Assembly (NCBI GenBank): GCA_017483195.1
Contig: JAFULR010000008.1
Location: forward strand, 107,044 to 171,043
Direction of reading: 5' to 3'
Source: Clostridia bacterium
GTDB taxonomy: Bacteria; Bacillota; Clostridia; Oscillospirales; CAG-272
Length of the DNA: 64,000 nt
A program made the position numbers and the translations under genes. Position 1 is the stretch's first letter. The number at the start of each line of letters is the position of its first letter. The notes below the pieces were generated by a model that was given only the letters and a program-made list of their open reading frames with translations, made no database searches and was not told the DNA's origin. This document shows, piece by piece, positions 1 through 10,999 of this stretch.

Positions 1-2
1 CC

Positions 3-476
3 AAGCTCAACGAGCTTGCTGCAAATCTTGACGGCAATTACACCTTGGTTATCAACGTGAAATCCGACAACGGAAACGTTTCCAATAAGGAATACACCGT
101 GTCTGACGAGAACGGCAAAAAGACCGTTTACGCAAAAATTGAAACGCTCAATAAGTTTGACGTTTCCGGCGGAGAGATCACTCCCCCCGAGTCTTATTCC
201 ACAGTAACCGAGGGATACCTTACTGAGGCTGAAATAGCAAAAGGAAATTTTGAATTGCCTGCGTTTAAATTTTCTTCCTCAAATATCTCAAGCATAGCAA
301 TAGCTAACGCAACTCTTGTTGGTAAAGTTAGCTCCATCACAGAGCTTATGGGCAAAACATTTGATGCGTCCGACGTTAAGCTTTCAGTAGCATACAACGA
401 AGCTGAAATAAAGGTTATTTCAATAAGCTTCACATCATCTCAAAGCTATACGGTAACATTAACCTACACATTCTAA
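3..476 (+). CDS. C-terminal fragment of a hypothetical, probably extracytoplasmic protein
   Basis: The reading frame is open to the left edge of the window, so the start lies outside and only about the last 157 codons are seen. The fragment is rich in Asn, Ser, Thr, Val and Lys with alternating polar and hydrophobic stretches, as in beta-sandwich modules of secreted clostridial proteins. A short Pro-containing linker (ITPPESYS) splits it into two parts. I recognise no catalytic motif or named domain. A clear terminator follows at once, so this is the last gene of its transcript. Surface location is inference from composition only. Confidence 0.6.
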   Translation, partial: KLNELAANLDGNYTLVINVKSDNGNVSNKEYTVSDENGKKTVYAKIETLNKFDVSGGEITPPESYSTVTEGYLTEAEIAKGNFELPAFKFSSSNISSIAIANATLVGKVSSITELMGKTFDASDVKLSVAYNEAEIKVISISFTSSQSYTVTLTYTF

Positions 477-489
477 TTCAAAAATTAAC

Positions 490-515
490 GGGAGTCCGAC
501 AGGACTCCCGTTTTT

Positions 516-518
<3 letters not shown>
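490..518 (+). terminator. Rho-independent terminator
   Basis: A 9-bp stem (CGGGAGTCC / GGACTCCCG) with a GACA-type loop is followed by seven T. It ends the gene on its left; the convergent peptidase gene stops inside the T run. Confidence 0.9.
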
Positions 519-2549
<2,031 letters not shown>

Positions 2550-2661
2550 AAATTTACTCCTTTCGGGATTTTCTGAGCTTATTATAGCAAATTCTTGCAA
2601 AAATTTCAATATATTTTGGTTTCTTTTTTGCTACTTTCGGTTGCATTTTGGCTTTTTCACC

Positions 2662-2690
2662 TTGAAAAGCAAGACTTACTGTGTTATAAT
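2662..2690 (+). promoter_or_regulatory. SigA-type promoter of the TetM-like/NYN gene
   Basis: TTGAAA at 2662-2667, a 17-base spacer, then a perfect TATAAT at 2685-2690, about 27 bases before the start codon. Confidence 0.8.
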
Positions 2691-2716
2691 AAAATAAATT
2701 TCAAGAAAGGAGATAA

Positions 2717-5296
2717 ATGATGAAGAAGCTCACCATAGGCATCCTTGCACACGTTGATGCGGGAAAGACCACTCTCTCAGAGGCGATGCTCTATACCTGC
2801 GGTAAGATACGCTCCCTCGGGCGCGTTGATCACGGCAACACGTATCTTGACACAAACGCAGTTGAGCGCGAGCGCGGTATTACAATCTTCTCAAAGCAGG
2901 CGCGTTTTTCAACGAATGCGTGCGATTTTATTCTCCTTGATACACCGGGGCACGTGGATTTTTCCGCAGAGGCGGAAAGAACACTCTCCCTTCTCGATTA
3001 CGCGATACTCGTTATAAGCGGCGCGGACGGGGTTCAGAATCACACGAGAACTCTTTGGAATTTGCTTGAATTTTATGGAGTACCGACCTTTATTTTCGTC
3101 AACAAAAGCGATATTGCTATAAAGACAAAGGACGAGCAGGAGGCGGAGATAACCTCGGTGCTTGGTGACGCGTGCGTGGGATTTTTTGATACTCAGAGCA
3201 AATCCGAGCTTGACGAGAGACTTGCAATGGTTAACGAGGAGCTTCTTGAGGCTCACGTTAACGGAGAGGAAATTGATGATGCTCAAATTGCTTCCCTAAT
3301 AAGTGAAAGGCGACTCTTCCCCATCACATTCGGCTCCGCTCTTCGTTTACAGGGTGTTGATTTCTTGCTTGAATTACTTGACAGATACACATTAAGTCCT
3401 GTTTATGAAAGCACGTCCTTTGGCGCAAAAGTATATAAAATAGCAAGGGACGGCAACTTAAGACTCACTTATATGAAGGTGACGGGAGGCACACTCACCG
3501 CGCGCGACGAGATATCCTACCTGACCTCTGAGGGCAAAAGAGTCGTTGAAAAGGTCAGCCAGCTGAGGCTTTATTCCGGTGATAAATTTGAGCAAGTTGA
3601 CTCCGTTTTCGCGGGTGAGATATGCGCAGCCATCGGTCTTTCCTCCACCTATGCGGGACAGGGACTTGGAGCCGAGAGCGACACAAACTCTCCCGTCCTT
3701 GAGCCTGTTCTATCATACAGAATAATACTTCCAAAGGGCTGTGATCCAAATCTCTACTTTCCTAAGCTCAAGGAGCTTGAGGAGGAGGAGCCCTCACTCC
3801 ATCTTTATTGGAACGAGGAGCTTCGTCAGATCGAAGCGCGCCTTATGGGTGAAATACAGATAGACCTAATTAAGCGCCTTGCACTTGAAAGATTTGGAAT
3901 TGAATGCTCGTTTGACATTGGAAAGATACTTTATAAAGAAAAAATTTCTTCCAAGGCAATAGGCGTCGGACATTTTGAGCCACTTCGCCACTATGCGGAG
4001 GTTCAGCTCCTGCTTGAGCCTCAGCCGAAGGGTACGGGGCTTATATTCGATGTTCGTTTGCCCGAAAATATGCTCGCTACAAATTGGCAGAGGCTCATAC
4101 TTTCACATTTATATGAAAAAAGCCACCGCGGAATTCTCACGGGAGCTATTCTTACCGATACAAAGATCACACTTATTGCCGGCAAAGCCCATCTTAAGCA
4201 CACCGAGGGCGGCGATTTCCGCCAGGCAACTCTGCGAGCCGTTCGTCACGGACTTATGAAGGGCGGATGCGTTCTTCTTGAGCCGTTTTATAAATTCAGG
4301 CTTGAAATTCCCTCCTCCATGGTGGGCAGAGCTATGAACGATCTTCAAATGAGGTATGCCGAATTCAGTATAGAAGAAAACACCCAAAGCTTTACAACCA
4401 TCTGCGGCAGAGCGCCCGTTGCTACTCTGCACGATTACGTTGCAGAGGTCATCTCATATACAAGGGGTGAAGGAAAGCTCTCGTGTGTGAGCGACGGCTA
4501 TGATGAATGTCATAACCCCGAAGAGATTATTGAAAAGTCCGGATATGATCCCGAAAGCGACCTGAGAAATCCTCCCCACTCCGTATTCTGCGCCAATGGC
4601 TCGGGATATGTTGTAAATTGGCGCGACGTCGATTCTATGAAGCACATTGACGTTGATCTCTCCGCAAATGACACGGTAAGTGCCGTTATTCCGAGAGCAT
4701 CGTCACTCGCTAAAAAATATTCCCTCTCCGACGAGGAGCTTGAAGCAATAATGCTTCGTGAGTTCGGTCCAATCCGCCGCAAAAAATACAGCGAGCCGAA
4801 GATTATCTCCGCGGGCAAGGCAAAGCAAAATAAAAAGCCCCCACTTAAGCAGGAGAGCCTGGTAATAGTTGACGGCTACAATCTTATCTATGCGTGGGAT
4901 ACATTAAAGGAAATTGCGGACTTCTCTTTGGAAAAGGCGAGAGAAACACTTATGGACATTTTGTCAAATTACGTTGCATATACCAAGGAAAGGCTTGTTC
5001 TCGTGTTTGATGCATACCTTGTAAAAGAAGGTGTGGGCTCTGATTTTGAGCATGACGGTTATCGCGTGGTATATACGAAGGAAAATCAGACTGCAGACGC
5101 CTTTATTGAAAGGATGATGCACGAGCTTGGACCAAACTATAAAATTCGCGTCGTCACGGGTGACCGTCTTGTTCAATTTGCCGCGGTTCACTCGGGAATA
5201 TCACGAATGACCGTTAAGGAGTTTACCGACGAGCTTATAACCGTTGGCAACGAAATTACGGACTTCGTAAAAAAGTTTGCCGAAAATCAAGAATAA
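2717..5296 (+). CDS. TetM/EF-G-like ribosome-binding GTPase fused to a Rae1/YacP-type NYN ribonuclease domain
   Basis: 859 residues. Residues 1-650 follow Tet(M)/Tet(O) ribosomal protection proteins: G1 AHVDAGKTT (about 11-19), switch region ERERGITI, G3 DTPGHVDF, G4 NKSD, then EF-G-like domains with the typical end EEIIEKSGYDPESDLRNPP. Residues about 712-859 are extra and match the NYN/PIN-like YacP (Rae1) domain: LVIVDGYNLIYAW, LVFDAY, TADAFIERM, VVTGDRLVQ. In B. subtilis Rae1 cuts mRNA on the ribosome, so the fusion would bring a nuclease to a ribosome-binding GTPase. AAAGGAG sits better for the second ATG (2720) than for the first. Transcribed alone between its own promoter and a terminator. 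It may be a ribosome-rescue or mRNA-cleavage factor; tetracycline resistance is possible but not shown. Confidence 0.85.
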   Translation: MMKKLTIGILAHVDAGKTTLSEAMLYTCGKIRSLGRVDHGNTYLDTNAVERERGITIFSKQARFSTNACDFILLDTPGHVDFSAEAERTLSLLDYAILVISGADGVQNHTRTLWNLLEFYGVPTFIFVNKSDIAIKTKDEQEAEITSVLGDACVGFFDTQSKSELDERLAMVNEELLEAHVNGEEIDDAQIASLISERRLFPITFGSALRLQGVDFLLELLDRYTLSPVYESTSFGAKVYKIARDGNLRLTYMKVTGGTLTARDEISYLTSEGKRVVEKVSQLRLYSGDKFEQVDSVFAGEICAAIGLSSTYAGQGLGAESDTNSPVLEPVLSYRIILPKGCDPNLYFPKLKELEEEEPSLHLYWNEELRQIEARLMGEIQIDLIKRLALERFGIECSFDIGKILYKEKISSKAIGVGHFEPLRHYAEVQLLLEPQPKGTGLIFDVRLPENMLATNWQRLILSHLYEKSHRGILTGAILTDTKITLIAGKAHLKHTEGGDFRQATLRAVRHGLMKGGCVLLEPFYKFRLEIPSSMVGRAMNDLQMRYAEFSIEENTQSFTTICGRAPVATLHDYVAEVISYTRGEGKLSCVSDGYDECHNPEEIIEKSGYDPESDLRNPPHSVFCANGSGYVVNWRDVDSMKHIDVDLSANDTVSAVIPRASSLAKKYSLSDEELEAIMLREFGPIRRKKYSEPKIISAGKAKQNKKPPLKQESLVIVDGYNLIYAWDTLKEIADFSLEKARETLMDILSNYVAYTKERLVLVFDAYLVKEGVGSDFEHDGYRVVYTKENQTADAFIERMMHELGPNYKIRVVTGDRLVQFAAVHSGISRMTVKEFTDELITVGNEITDFVKKFAENQE

Positions 5297-5300
5297 AATT

Positions 5301-5331
5301 AAGACCTGCGGAAAACCGCAGGTCTTTTTTT
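5301..5331 (+). terminator. Rho-independent terminator, probably bidirectional
   Basis: An 11-bp stem (AAGACCTGCGG / CCGCAGGTCTT) with an AAAA loop and a run of seven T. It closes the GTPase gene and lies against the stop of the convergent ECF S-component gene. Confidence 0.9.
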
Positions 5332-5857
5332 ATATGTTTTTCGTCAGCCTTTTCAGTGCCTCGCTTACGGGATATATTAGCAATCCCACTGTGAAGTTCC
5401 CTACCGTATGAATGATATCAAACGTAAAACCCGTTGAAATCCACGCAAGAGTTTGCTCAAAGGTGAAACCAAACATCAATGCTTGCACCGGAGCGTACAG
5501 TACTCCGAAAAACAATCCGTGAAGCGCGCAGATGACGGGATATACCACGCACGCCACCGCCTTTGGCATATTTTTAGGCAAAAGCATCGTAGCTCCCCAA
5601 AGAATTGTCCATATATACAGATACGGTACCCACCAAGCATTAAAGCCCGCAAAAAGTCCGTTCAGCAGAACGTATGTATATATTGGTATAAGAGCTTTTT
5701 TTCTGAAAACTATAGTGTACGTAACAGTTAACATTCCGAGCAGGTGAATGTTTGGCAGCGCCTCCATTACTATCTTTGATACGAACATAAGCGCGCCTAA
5801 AACAGCAAAAAGACATATCTCTTTAACGGAGAGATGCCTTGCGTTTTTCTTTAACAT
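5330..5857 (-). CDS. ECF transporter S component, predicted corrinoid specificity
   Basis: 175 residues, five or six membrane segments. The N-terminal cytoplasmic stretch followed by ICLFAVLGALMFVSK has the small-residue first helix (A..GALM) typical of energy-coupling-factor S components, which bind a vitamin and dock on a shared EcfAAT module. That module is not in the window. The substrate is inferred from position: the gene is three bases downstream of a DUF4430 lipoprotein in a transcript that begins with a cobalamin riboswitch. Cobalamin or another corrinoid is therefore the most likely cargo. Confidence 0.75.
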   Translation of the reverse strand: MLKKNARHLSVKEICLFAVLGALMFVSKIVMEALPNIHLLGMLTVTYTIVFRKKALIPIYTYVLLNGLFAGFNAWWVPYLYIWTILWGATMLLPKNMPKAVACVVYPVICALHGLFFGVLYAPVQALMFGFTFEQTLAWISTGFTFDIIHTVGNFTVGLLIYPVSEALKRLTKNI

Positions 5858-5860
5858 AGA

Positions 5861-6292
5861 TTATTTTGTTCTTACAAAAGAATATGTATATCCGTCTGTT
5901 ACATTAGTTGCATCCACACCGTTTGCATATTCTCCGTTTTCATAAAATGCCCAGTATGTTCCATCGACATCATAATCAGCAAGCATACCGTTAACCTTCT
6001 TAACATAAAGTCCCCACTGACTGTCCTCACCCTCGATGAGACCGAGATCGAGAAGCGCTTTTCCAACTGTTTCTGCGTCGGTATGGATAGTAAACGTTAC
6101 CATATTCTCCTCAACCTGAACAACAAAGGTAAATGTCTTAGAGCCTTCGCCAAGCTCGGTATCCTGCACGTATGTAGCATCCTGCCAGATTTCAGGAAGA
6201 TCTCTTCTGATAAAATAATCACAGGATGCAAGTGATATTGCCATAAATATTACAAGCAATATCGATAATTTTGTAATAACTGTTTTTTTCAT
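5861..6292 (-). CDS. DUF4430 lipoprotein, predicted corrinoid-binding
   Basis: 143 residues from the ATG at 6292, which has AAAGGAAA nine bases upstream. The frame continues 47 codons further up but runs into the riboswitch terminator, so the longer start is rejected. The signal peptide ends with a lipobox (ISLASC), giving a membrane-anchored lipoprotein of about 120 mature residues. The end, with GLYVKKVNG, TYWAFYENG and GVDATNVTDGYTYSFV, matches the DUF4430 fold, which is related to the C-terminal cobalamin-binding domain of transcobalamin and intrinsic factor. Riboswitch, binding lipoprotein and S component together indicate a vitamin B12 capture unit. Confidence 0.8.
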   Translation of the reverse strand: MKKTVITKLSILLVIFMAISLASCDYFIRRDLPEIWQDATYVQDTELGEGSKTFTFVVQVEENMVTFTIHTDAETVGKALLDLGLIEGEDSQWGLYVKKVNGMLADYDVDGTYWAFYENGEYANGVDATNVTDGYTYSFVRTK

Positions 6293-6321
6293 ATTTTTTA
6301 TTTCCTTTCTTTTCAAAAGGA

Positions 6322-6357
6322 TAAAATAAAAGCGCCCTTTCCACCGGAAAAGCGCGC
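6322..6357 (-). terminator. Terminator in the riboswitch leader
   Basis: Read on the minus strand, a GCGC...TTTTCC / GGAAAGGGCGC stem with a short loop is followed by TTTTATTTTAT, directly between the aptamer and the lipoprotein start. This is the likely expression platform: termination when the ligand is bound. Confidence 0.7.
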
Positions 6358-6364
6358 GAAAACA

Positions 6365-6550
6365 TGGAGTACCCTGCCGTACTCCAATCAACACTTGCCT
6401 CTCCGTTTGCCCGAAAGTCCTTTTACGTGTCACAGAACGGTGAGCATTCCGACTTATTGCAAAGGCAAATTACGGTAATGGCTGTTGCTGCGGATTTGCA
6501 CCGCGATTTCCTCACCCCCGAGCCGCTCCGTCAAGCAGAGCGTCCGACTA
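6365..6550 (-). promoter_or_regulatory. Cobalamin riboswitch
   Basis: On the minus strand the leader shows the conserved order GAGGAA, GGTGCAAATCCGCAG, CAACAGCC, TTACCGTAA, then AGTCGGAATGCTCACC, which correspond to the core blocks of cobalamin aptamers (GGTGnAAATCC, ACTGTgA-like block, AGTCnGgAnnCC). A further hairpin (GGAGTAC / GTACTCC) precedes the terminator. It controls the DUF4430 lipoprotein and ECF S component. Boundaries are approximate, since the outer P1 pairing was not folded. Confidence 0.8.
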
Positions 6551-6616
6551 AATGAACTGCGTTTATTCTTTTGTTTTTATATTATATCACATTCATAAAG
6601 GATTTTCAATAGAAAA

Positions 6617-6648
6617 TATAAAAATCCCGACGGAATTTCCGCCGGGAT
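6617..6648 (-). terminator. Rho-independent terminator of the GH5-GH3 operon
   Basis: An ATCCCGGCGG / CCGTCGGGAT stem on the minus strand with an AAATT loop, followed by TTTTATATTTT, just after the GH3 stop codon. Confidence 0.85.
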
Positions 6649-6658
6649 CATACTTTTT

Positions 6659-9088
6659 TTACTTGGGAAGCTTAACGCATTTTTCAGGAGTCAAAAGCTT
6701 GATAATACCTCTCAAAGGATGATTGTTGGCAATATCAAGGAGTCCGAGCGCCATCTGATGTGAAAGCATACCTTCACTTGCGTAGGACATTGAGCGAAGG
6801 CTCATTGTGTACATTATCTGCCATCCGAAATACGCATTCTTTATCTTGGTTTCCTTATCGGGGGAATCCTTGCCGCTCTTTTCGAGCTTATACATCAGTT
6901 CAGCTCCTGTGGTAATAGCCCAGAAAAGGAACTTACCGCCCGCTGTCTTATACTCTCTTATGGGAGTATTAAGATCATAAGGTCTCTTCACCTCGGGAGA
7001 GGCGATATCTCTGCCAATAAGCTTATCAAACTTAAAGTCGGGCATATTAAGGAAGCGGTATTTGTTAACGCCATAAAGCTCCTTATAAACAGGGTTTTCA
7101 TTAACGTCCTCACCGTGTGAAACAGTTACGTTAGCTGAAAGCAAAACGGTATTTGCATCGCTGCAGTCGTGGAAAATATAGTCTCCGTTTTCAAGAACCC
7201 ATCTGCCGTCGATATAGTATCTGAGAGCTTCAAATGGGATCTCAACGCATACTGTCTTCTTCTCGCCTGCATCAAGCTCAACCTTTTCAAATCCGCGAAG
7301 CTCGCGCAAGGGCTTTACAACATCGCTCTTGGGCGCTTCAACAAAGATTTCCACAACGTCAGAGCCGGTCATTGCGCCGGTATTCTTTACGTCAACGTAA
7401 ATCATATATGAAGAATCAGTCTTTTCGACTCTCATATTGCTATGCGCAAACGTAGTATATGAAAGACCGTATCCAAAGGGATATTTTACGGGAACACCAA
7501 AGGTGGAGTAATATCTGTATCCAACGAAAACACTTTCCTTATAGCGGTCATTCGTGGTTTTTGTAAACTCCTCAAAGAAAGGAACGTCCTCATATTTTAC
7601 AGGCCAGGTTTCAGGAAGTCTGCCGGAAGGACAATGATGACCGAAAAGAAGCTCATAAGCCGCTTCTCCGCCCTCTTCACCGGGAAGATACATATTAAGC
7701 ACTGCGTCGATGCCGCTGTCAAAGCTCATATCAACAGGGCATCCGCCAAACATTACAAATATAATTCTCTTACCGAGCTTGGAAAGCTTTTTAAGAAGCG
7801 TAACCTGATTTGCAGGAAGTGAGAGTGTCTTTCTGTCAAAGCCCTCGCTCTCGGCATATTCGGAAAGTCCTCCGAAAACGATCACGGTATTAGCTCTCTC
7901 CGCCTTGAGAAGCGCGCGCTGAAGAAGTGCACCGTCATCTTCAAAGCTGTTAACGTGATAGCCCTGCTCGTAAACGTAGTTTACACGGTGCTTATCAAAG
8001 GCATCCTTGGGAGTGGTAAGCTTATAAGGACGGATCAATGATGAGCCCGCGCCCTGATAACGCATTTTTTCAAACATCTCGCCAATAACAAGATATCTTT
8101 CATCACCCGAAAGAGGAAGTGCCTTATTTTTGTTTTTCATAAGAACGGCACTATCTGCGCTTATCTGTCTTGCAAGCTCTGCGTGATCAAGGAATTTATC
8201 CTCAACCGCATCCTTGGGAAGAGTGGTATTATATACCATATTGAGAACTCGTCTTACTGCCTTGTCAAGTGTTTCCTCAGAAAGAGTACCGTTTTTAACT
8301 GCATCCACTATGACCTGACGGTTATGAGCGATATCACCGGGCATTTCAAGATCGAGTCCTGCTTTAAGTCCCTCTACTCTATTGTTTACTGCGCCCCAGT
8401 CACTCATAACAAGACCCTCAAAGCCCCAATCATCGCGAAGAACACTATTGAGAAGCTCAGGATTTTCGGATGCGTATTTGCCGTTCACTCTGTTATATGC
8501 GCACATAACCGTTTGAGGTCTTCCCTCCTTGATTATGGGCTCAAAAGCCTTGAGATATATTTCTCTGTATGCGCGCTCATCAACTATTGAGTCGCCGAAA
8601 TAACGGTTTGCCTCATTATTATTGCAAGCAAAGTGCTTAACACTGGTGCCAACGCCCATATCCTCGATACCGCGAGTAAGCTTTGCTCCAAGCTGACCGG
8701 CAATAAGCGGATCTTCGCTGAAGTATTCAAAGTTTCTTCCGCAAAGAGGATTTCTCTTTATGTTAACAGCAGGCCCGAGTATAAGGTTAACGTTGTAATA
8801 ACGGCATTCCTCACCCATAGCAACGCCCATCTTATAAAGAAGCTCCTTATTCCACGAGCTGCCCGTTGTACAAGCAGCGGGAAAACAAGTGGAAAGCTCT
8901 GTCTGACCAAGGCCTACCGCTTTATCGTCATCCTTTTTCTTTCTCAAGCCGTGAGGGCCGTCAGTCAAGAATATTGACGGAAGTCCCACTCTTGTTACTT
9001 TATTGGTATGCCAGGATTTGTGACCCGAGAGAAGACAAGCCTTCTCTTCAAGTGTCAACTGTTCCATAATTTCATTAACGTTTATCAT
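6659..9088 (-). CDS. Glycoside hydrolase family 3 beta-glycosidase
   Basis: 809 residues, no signal peptide, so it probably acts in the cytoplasm on imported oligosaccharides. The N-terminal GH3 barrel shows KHFACNNNE and VMSDWGA, whose Asp (near residue 225) is the catalytic nucleophile. The middle GH3_C domain follows, and a fibronectin-III-like domain (KNTGAMTGSDVVEIFVE, LRGFEKVELDAGEKKTV) lies near residues 560-640, as in BglX-like beta-glucosidases. A further C-terminal stretch of about 130 residues (LLSHQMALGLLDIANNH) is a known extension in some clostridial members. Eighteen bases downstream of the GH5 gene, in the same operon. Beta-glucosidase or beta-xylosidase cannot be told apart here. 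Confidence 0.9.
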   Translation of the reverse strand: MINVNEIMEQLTLEEKACLLSGHKSWHTNKVTRVGLPSIFLTDGPHGLRKKKDDDKAVGLGQTELSTCFPAACTTGSSWNKELLYKMGVAMGEECRYYNVNLILGPAVNIKRNPLCGRNFEYFSEDPLIAGQLGAKLTRGIEDMGVGTSVKHFACNNNEANRYFGDSIVDERAYREIYLKAFEPIIKEGRPQTVMCAYNRVNGKYASENPELLNSVLRDDWGFEGLVMSDWGAVNNRVEGLKAGLDLEMPGDIAHNRQVIVDAVKNGTLSEETLDKAVRRVLNMVYNTTLPKDAVEDKFLDHAELARQISADSAVLMKNKNKALPLSGDERYLVIGEMFEKMRYQGAGSSLIRPYKLTTPKDAFDKHRVNYVYEQGYHVNSFEDDGALLQRALLKAERANTVIVFGGLSEYAESEGFDRKTLSLPANQVTLLKKLSKLGKRIIFVMFGGCPVDMSFDSGIDAVLNMYLPGEEGGEAAYELLFGHHCPSGRLPETWPVKYEDVPFFEEFTKTTNDRYKESVFVGYRYYSTFGVPVKYPFGYGLSYTTFAHSNMRVEKTDSSYMIYVDVKNTGAMTGSDVVEIFVEAPKSDVVKPLRELRGFEKVELDAGEKKTVCVEIPFEALRYYIDGRWVLENGDYIFHDCSDANTVLLSANVTVSHGEDVNENPVYKELYGVNKYRFLNMPDFKFDKLIGRDIASPEVKRPYDLNTPIREYKTAGGKFLFWAITTGAELMYKLEKSGKDSPDKETKIKNAYFGWQIMYTMSLRSMSYASEGMLSHQMALGLLDIANNHPLRGIIKLLTPEKCVKLPK

Positions 9089-9106
9089 ATTTTACTTCTT
9101 TCCGGA

Positions 9107-10630
9107 TTATTTATCCAACTGATCGAAATATCTTGTGAGTGCGCTGTAAAGATCGCCGTACTTTTTTACACTTCCGTCTTTATTGTAGCTATCAACAAAG
9201 GTGTAAACACCCTCCTGGTCGCCGTACGCTGTTTTCTGATTGGACCAAGCCTCAAGGATCTCCTCATAGCTTGCAGTTCTTATATCAAGCTTAAGTGTGT
9301 CGGTTGCGGGATCTCCCGTAAGTCCGTCTTTATTATAAAGGTGTAGCTTCTGAACTACAAGTCCCCAGGAGTTATCCCAATAACCGACGGAGATGATCTT
9401 ATAGTTCCAAATTGTCCAACCCCAACCCATTTTGTCATACTGATTAAGGTATTTCACCCAAGCGTCCTGATCGCCGAAGAACGTAAATTCTCCAACAAGC
9501 TTAGGCACTTCGTGATTGAAGATGGCATCCATTGCGAACATAGCGCTATAGAAAAGCTCGTTTGATGTGCCCATATAATCCCAGTTATAATAATGGCACT
9601 GATAGAGCACGTTTTCCCATCCGTATCTTTCGGGTCTTGGTAAGGATGCCGGGAACCATACGCCTTCAATAGAAATTACGTGATAAGGGTCAACCTCTCT
9701 GATAGCATCATAAAGTCTATCCATTACATCCCACTGATAAGGAAGAGTTCCAATATCATTCTTAATAGTGGGCTCATTTACAAGGTCATAAGCAAGAACT
9801 GTAGAAGCAAGATCGGGGCGCTCCTCTGTGTAGTGAACCGCAATAGCTTTCCAAAGCTTGCACATAAATTCTATGTACTCTTCAGTTTTCCAGAAATCCG
9901 CGTCCGCGCTTCCGGAGTGGTCCATGCTGCTCTGTCCACCCATTACACCGTGCATATCGATGATTACCTTGAGTCTCTCTGCCTTTGCGTATTCAAGGAA
10001 GGTATCAATCTGATCGAAAACAAGCTCAATATCTTCAAAATTCATTTCGCAAAGAAGATCGTCAAGCTCATCAACACCGTCACCGTCGTTATCAAGCTTA
10101 TATCTTACCTCGGTTGTAAGGAAAGTTCTGTAATATACGGGAAGACGAACCGTGTTCATCCCCATATCGCTGATCAACGCAAAATCCGCGGGAGTACAGT
10201 ACGCATTAAAATATGCATCGTTGAGAGTCTTAAGCTGCTCAGCGGTAAATCTTGAACCAAGCACGCAGTCCATTTGGTCCTGATATATATCGTTGTATTC
10301 CTCAACGATAAAGTTTCCGTCCTGGCTGGTCTTTACGTAAGAGCCATCGGGGTTCATCTCCGCTCCCATAGAGTTTATGGACATCCATGCTTCGGTAACA
10401 AAGAGGTTACCAAAGTTAATGCCCTTGATATCAAATCGGTCACCCTTCTCGTCGTAAAGACCCGTTCCAACGGCAGTTACGGTATTATATTTATTTGCCT
10501 CGAGCTCTACATGCTCAGGAGCATTAAAAACATAAGTTTCTCCGTGAATGTAACCTACCAGGAGAAGTCCTCCGAACGTAAGGAGTATCACCGCTAAAAA
10601 TATGGCAACACCAATAAGTAATTCTTTCAT
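9107..10630 (-). CDS. Glycoside hydrolase family 5-type, membrane-anchored endo-glycosidase
   Basis: 507 residues. An N-terminal membrane segment (about residues 4-27) without an obvious cleavage site suggests a membrane-anchored exported enzyme. The catalytic domain begins at FDIKGINFGNLFV and shows the GH5 hallmarks: NTVRLPVYYRTF, an HG motif (IIDMHGVMGGQSS), the acid/base in YDLVNEPTIKN, and the nucleophile Glu in LVGEFTFFGDQDAW. A DNDGDGVDELDD insertion looks like a calcium-binding loop. It probably cuts a beta-glucan, mannan or xyloglucan whose fragments the downstream GH3 enzyme finishes. First gene of the operon, with a consensus promoter. Confidence 0.85.
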   Translation of the reverse strand: MKELLIGVAIFLAVILLTFGGLLLVGYIHGETYVFNAPEHVELEANKYNTVTAVGTGLYDEKGDRFDIKGINFGNLFVTEAWMSINSMGAEMNPDGSYVKTSQDGNFIVEEYNDIYQDQMDCVLGSRFTAEQLKTLNDAYFNAYCTPADFALISDMGMNTVRLPVYYRTFLTTEVRYKLDNDGDGVDELDDLLCEMNFEDIELVFDQIDTFLEYAKAERLKVIIDMHGVMGGQSSMDHSGSADADFWKTEEYIEFMCKLWKAIAVHYTEERPDLASTVLAYDLVNEPTIKNDIGTLPYQWDVMDRLYDAIREVDPYHVISIEGVWFPASLPRPERYGWENVLYQCHYYNWDYMGTSNELFYSAMFAMDAIFNHEVPKLVGEFTFFGDQDAWVKYLNQYDKMGWGWTIWNYKIISVGYWDNSWGLVVQKLHLYNKDGLTGDPATDTLKLDIRTASYEEILEAWSNQKTAYGDQEGVYTFVDSYNKDGSVKKYGDLYSALTRYFDQLDK

Positions 10631-10690
10631 TTTGTACCTCCAAAATAAAAACAGTTTTGAAAGTGAGTATAGGTACCCACAGTTATATTA

Positions 10691-10719
10691 ATTATAACAT
10701 TTATATACAATTATGTCAA
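10691..10719 (-). promoter_or_regulatory. Consensus SigA promoter of the GH5-GH3 operon
   Basis: On the minus strand TTGACA (10714-10719), 17 bases, TATAAT (10691-10696): a perfect match to the housekeeping consensus, about 60 bases before the GH5 start. Confidence 0.9.
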
Positions 10720-10999
10720 TTAAAACCAAAACGTATTTTTATACAAATATGGAGTGTTCAAATTGTTAATTTTCAATAATCGAATGCCCTGCGTTTTTCT
10801 TTGCTTTTTTGATATGAACAGGTAAATTTCTATATCCCGGTCTTTTAAAAAACCTTAAAAAATAAGCATTTTTTGTTTGCAAAAAACAAAATCCAAAATG
10901 ATTTTTTTGTTAATAATATGCATTATACAGCATTTTTTCGTCATTATGCACAAATATTGACGTGCTTTTTTTACATCAATAAGCAGATTTTTAAAATCG
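10720..10999. other. AT-rich intergenic region without a gene
   Basis: Very AT-rich spacer between the divergent GH5 operon and the pectin importer operon. I see no supported gene. It holds long A and T tracts, and one degenerate copy (minus strand, about 10898-10914) of the TATCAAAAAAATCA motif found at other promoters of the pectin region. Curved DNA and regulator binding are plausible; nothing more can be said. Confidence 0.6.

Noticed and set aside
2717..5296. Annotation as a tetracycline resistance gene
   Set aside because: The TetM-like part alone does not show resistance; the extra nuclease domain and lack of a mobile context argue for a chromosomal translation factor. Resistance is left open, not called.
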